Source: Anseranas semipalmata (lineage: Eukaryota; Chordata; Aves; Anseriformes; Anseranatidae). Taken from it: a DNA stretch of 64,000 nucleotides. Position 1 is the first letter of the stretch. Every line of letters begins with the position of its first letter. The stretch spans positions 208,936 through 272,935 of the forward strand of contig VXAA01007254.1 in NCBI GenBank assembly GCA_013399115.1. The letters run 5' to 3'. The position numbers and the translations under genes are program-made. This document shows, in pieces, positions 63,246 to 64,000 of this stretch. The notes beneath the pieces are model-generated. The model ran no database searches. It was not told the DNA's origin and saw only the letters and a program-made list of their open reading frames with translations.

Positions 63246-63821
63246 CTATGTGTTTATTCCACTCCCTGCCTGAGCTCTTGCTTGCATGAGGTTTTGTGAA
63301 ATGCTTGAATAAATCATGCAGAGTATAAGTGCAATAAGAAGTAGGATAAAAACAGCATTATGAAAGTGACTTGCAGGCTGATGCCTTTGTAACATGTTTT
63401 GACAGAGTTTTGCTATGGAGAGTGCCAAAGTGGTAGTGTCCCTCATGGGGTGTGATACCGGGTATGTAATATTAAAATGTGAAAAGCTTGAAAGCATCAC
63501 TGATGGGAAATATTTCCAGTTTGTACAAAGTCCCAGCATAACAGCTTTCTGTAGAGAACTGCAGAATATGATGCGTTCCAGTGTGAGGCTGGTCTGGGTG
63601 GAAGTGTATAACTGCATGCAATTTTCTGCATCTCCATTTGTGCACGAGTGAAGCTCTTGCAGTGAACGTTCTGCAAGGGCCCAGAAAAAACAACGTGATA
63701 AGTAGTTATACCATGAATAGAGTAAACTGTGTAGTATGCCCATGCCGCTTGGCCTAACGCTGTCAGAAGATGAGGAGTCCTGGCTGTGACTGAAGAGAGC
63801 ATGCTGTAGGATCAGATGCAT
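63246..63821 (-). other. Unexplained minus-strand open frame, 191 codons
   Basis: The longest open frame in the window, from MHLILQHALFSHSQDSSSSD to QARAQAGSGINT. I do not recognise it. A hydrophobic stretch near the C-terminus (AVFILLLIALILCMIYSS) would make a membrane segment with a short basic tail. On the minus strand an AATAAA lies at 63258-63253, overlapping the end of the frame. Two other minus-strand and one plus-strand frames are also open across the same 300-400 bp, which argues for low local stop density rather than selection on one frame. It lies in the ASCC3 intron, antisense to the gene. It could be a decayed retrocopy, an antisense transcript or chance. Confidence 0.2.
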
Positions 63822-64000
63822 ATTCTTTCAAGTGTGGTAAGGTGGCATTATAGATGTGTGTAAAGAAGTGGGAGAAGAGAGAAGACCAGTGGCAAGGTGA
63901 AAATGATAAAGATGAGGAAGCTATATTAACTGAAATCTACAGAAGTAGATCTTTGAAAGTGTGTCTATGAATATTGACAAAAAACATCAGTGGCTAGACC

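Larger units (their letters stand above)
1..64000 (+). other. ASCC3: ASCC3 gene, internal part (six exons and flanking introns)
   Basis: The whole window lies inside one + strand gene. Six GT-AG bordered exons (121, 208, 142, 126, 201 and 141 nt) join into one uninterrupted 313-codon frame that I recognise as ASCC3. ASCC3 is a 3'-5' Ski2-like helicase with two helicase cassettes. It is the motor of the ASC-1 complex (with ASCC1, ASCC2 and TRIP4), unwinds DNA for ALKBH3 during alkylation repair, and helps dismantle collided ribosomes in the ribosome quality-control trigger complex. The segment here is about residues 270-580 of about 2,200. Neither the promoter, the start codon nor the 3' end is in view, so regulation cannot be read from this window. 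Confidence 0.95.
41639..64000 (+). other. ASCC3: ASCC3 intron after exon F (5' part, at least 22.4 kb)
   Basis: Begins at gtatgc and runs off the window. It contains an LTR-like repeat (48.0-49.1 kb), two sense CR1 fragments (51.4-52.2 and 56.5-57.9 kb), a 76-N gap, microsatellites, AT-rich tracts, a hairpin at 61.78 kb and an unexplained long minus-strand open frame at 63.25-63.82 kb. Recursive-splice-like sites lie at 44699 and 55426. The remaining stretches (41.7-48.0, 49.1-51.4, 52.3-56.4 and 58.0-63.2 kb) are AT-rich and show no gene I can support. Confidence 0.85.

Noticed and set aside
1..64000. CRISPR arrays, bacterial operons, rRNA or tRNA genes
   Set aside because: No regularly spaced repeats, no Shine-Dalgarno/operon structure and no tRNA A/B-box pair or rRNA core were found. 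The window is vertebrate nuclear DNA.

Overview
The window is a piece of a vertebrate chromosome, almost certainly from a bird. The main evidence is a set of intron-disrupted exons that conceptually translate to part of ASCC3 (activating signal cointegrator 1 complex subunit 3, a Ski2-like nucleic-acid helicase). Several CR1-type LINE fragments carry the diagnostic 3' end (a block resembling CCCTTCCAACCTAA followed by copies of an ATTCTGTG-like octamer). One roughly 1 kb GC-richer block resembles a common avian LTR repeat. The DNA is otherwise AT-rich, with long introns and microsatellites. Two runs of N and a lone N show that this is a draft assembly. The species cannot be named from the sequence.

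Layout (+ strand gene): 1-13533 is intron. Four exons lie close together at 13534-13654, 16416-16623, 17385-17526 and 18106-18231. A 22.6 kb intron follows, then two exons at 40837-41037 and 41498-41638, then intron to the end of the window (at least 22.4 kb). The six exons join in one open frame of 313 codons (939 nt) with GT-AG borders. They correspond to about residues 270-580 of the roughly 2,200-residue protein: the linker before the first helicase cassette, then its Q-motif region, Walker A (APTGAGKT), motif Ia (APMKALA) and the following TGD block. The DEVH-box exon expected next is not in the window. Earlier exons and the rest of the helicase cassettes lie outside.

Intron contents: five CR1 copies (about 11.98, 21.59, 34.87, 51.45 and 56.47 kb; four in sense orientation), a degraded SGNH-esterase-like retroelement ORF fragment (26.61-26.96 kb), a solo-LTR-like repeat (48.04-49.06 kb), microsatellites, AT-rich low-complexity tracts, two local direct duplications, two clear inverted repeats and a triplicated AT-rich motif. 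No other protein-coding gene, tRNA, rRNA or CRISPR array is supported.

I found no convincing previously undescribed system. The items most worth a second look are two unexplained minus-strand open frames (9.07-9.48 kb and 63.25-63.82 kb), a poison-microexon-like sequence at 36.67 kb, recursive-splice-like sites inside the two giant introns, the run of frame-neutral exons carrying the first ATPase motifs, a small CpG cluster at 5.16 kb and a hairpin at 61.78-61.82 kb.
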